Origin: Stentor coeruleus
Taxonomy: Eukaryota > Ciliophora > Heterotrichea > Heterotrichida > Stentoridae
Length of the DNA: 47,096 nt
Assembly (NCBI GenBank): GCA_001970955.1
Contig: MPUH01000538.1
Location: forward strand, 1-47,096
Direction of reading: 5' to 3'
This document shows, piece by piece, positions 46,996 to 47,096 of the stretch (positions within the stretch are counted from its first letter, which is position 1; every line of letters starts with the position of its first letter). A program made the position numbers and the translations under genes. The notes below the pieces were generated by a model, which saw only the letters and a program-made list of their open reading frames with translations, was not told the origin of the DNA and made no database searches.

Positions 46996-47096
46996 ATTTC
47001 TTATCAATAATTTCCTTTAAAAAAAAGTTTAATTAATAAAGGGTAAATTTTAAGCAAAAAAAAATAATAATTAATAGAAAAAGGAAAGGGTGAATA
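46996..47096. other. Window end, no gene seen
   Basis: About 100 bp of AT-rich sequence upstream of the acidic repeat gene. No telomeric repeat is visible, so the window is not shown to end a chromosome. Confidence 0.5.

Noticed and set aside
1-47096. Alternative nuclear code (UGA as Trp or UAA/UAG as Gln) for the organism
   Set aside because: About 30 long conserved genes use TGG, CAA and CAG normally and end at TAA, TAG or TGA; only three doubtful loci have internal stops.
1-47096. tRNA, rRNA, CRISPR, transposon or prophage signals
   Set aside because: No T-loop consensus, rRNA-like GC block, spaced repeat array, transposase or terminal inverted repeat was seen by eye on either strand.

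Overview
The window looks like macronuclear DNA of a heterotrich ciliate, most probably Stentor or a close relative. The sequence is very AT-rich. Genes are short and compact, most with a single exon. Every conserved gene reads with the standard code: Trp is TGG, Gln is CAA/CAG, and TAA, TAG and TGA all end genes. Four genes are joined only by removing introns of exactly 15 nt (GTAA...TAG): 9180-9194, 11296-11310, 14130-14144 and 32273-32287. Introns of 15-16 nt with the standard code are known for Stentor coeruleus. There is no sign of bacterial or viral DNA, rRNA, tRNA, CRISPR or a transposase.

Layout, left to right. 0.1-6.3 kb (minus strand): a giant Cys/His array protein, a FAM136A-like protein and an ACAT/DGAT-type acyltransferase. 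6.6-7.8 kb (+): a PGPG-repeat microtubule protein. 8.3-10.4 kb (-): a PX sorting nexin and a stomatin-like protein. 11.1-14.5 kb (+): a TPR protein and a double-FHA protein, followed by a decayed gene fragment at 14.7-15.1 kb. 15.3-19.7 kb (-): a coiled-coil/EF-hand protein with two repeat arrays, and a C2 protein. 20.1-24.4 kb (+): an Aurora-type kinase with a long coiled-coil tail, an IF1-like protein and a TIM44-like protein. 24.4-28.6 kb: a gene-poor stretch holding one two-finger C2H2 gene. 28.6-33.2 kb: a zinc-ribbon-like membrane protein, a coiled-coil protein, a CBM20 protein, a four-helix membrane protein and a CFAP77-like axonemal protein. 33.9-41.5 kb: a basic protein, a small EF-hand protein, UFD1-like, SCP/FCP1-type phosphatase, DYRK kinase, a ciliate-type unknown, a small Tim chaperone and an ankyrin protein. 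42-47 kb (-): chitin synthase, a membrane RBR ubiquitin ligase (interrupted) and an acidic repeat protein.

The genes do not form an operon or one pathway. Themes recur: mitochondrial import and inner-membrane proteins (FAM136A, SLP-2, IF1-like, TIM44-like, Tim9/10), ciliary microtubule proteins (PGPG repeats, CFAP77), protein kinases and phosphatase, and ubiquitin functions (UFD1, RBR).

The strongest unexplained signal is compositional. Relative to the sense strand, DNA before each gene is C-rich and almost G-free, and DNA after it is G-rich and almost C-free. The same C-to-G drift runs through coding sequence and resets abruptly inside long genes. The assembly also needs caution. Five single Ns each sit between near-identical copies of flanking sequence and look like unmerged contig overlaps; two genes are broken only by these. 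Three other loci carry stops or frameshifts (14.7 kb, 39.9 kb, 45.4 kb), and a one-base slip is likely near 46.93 kb.
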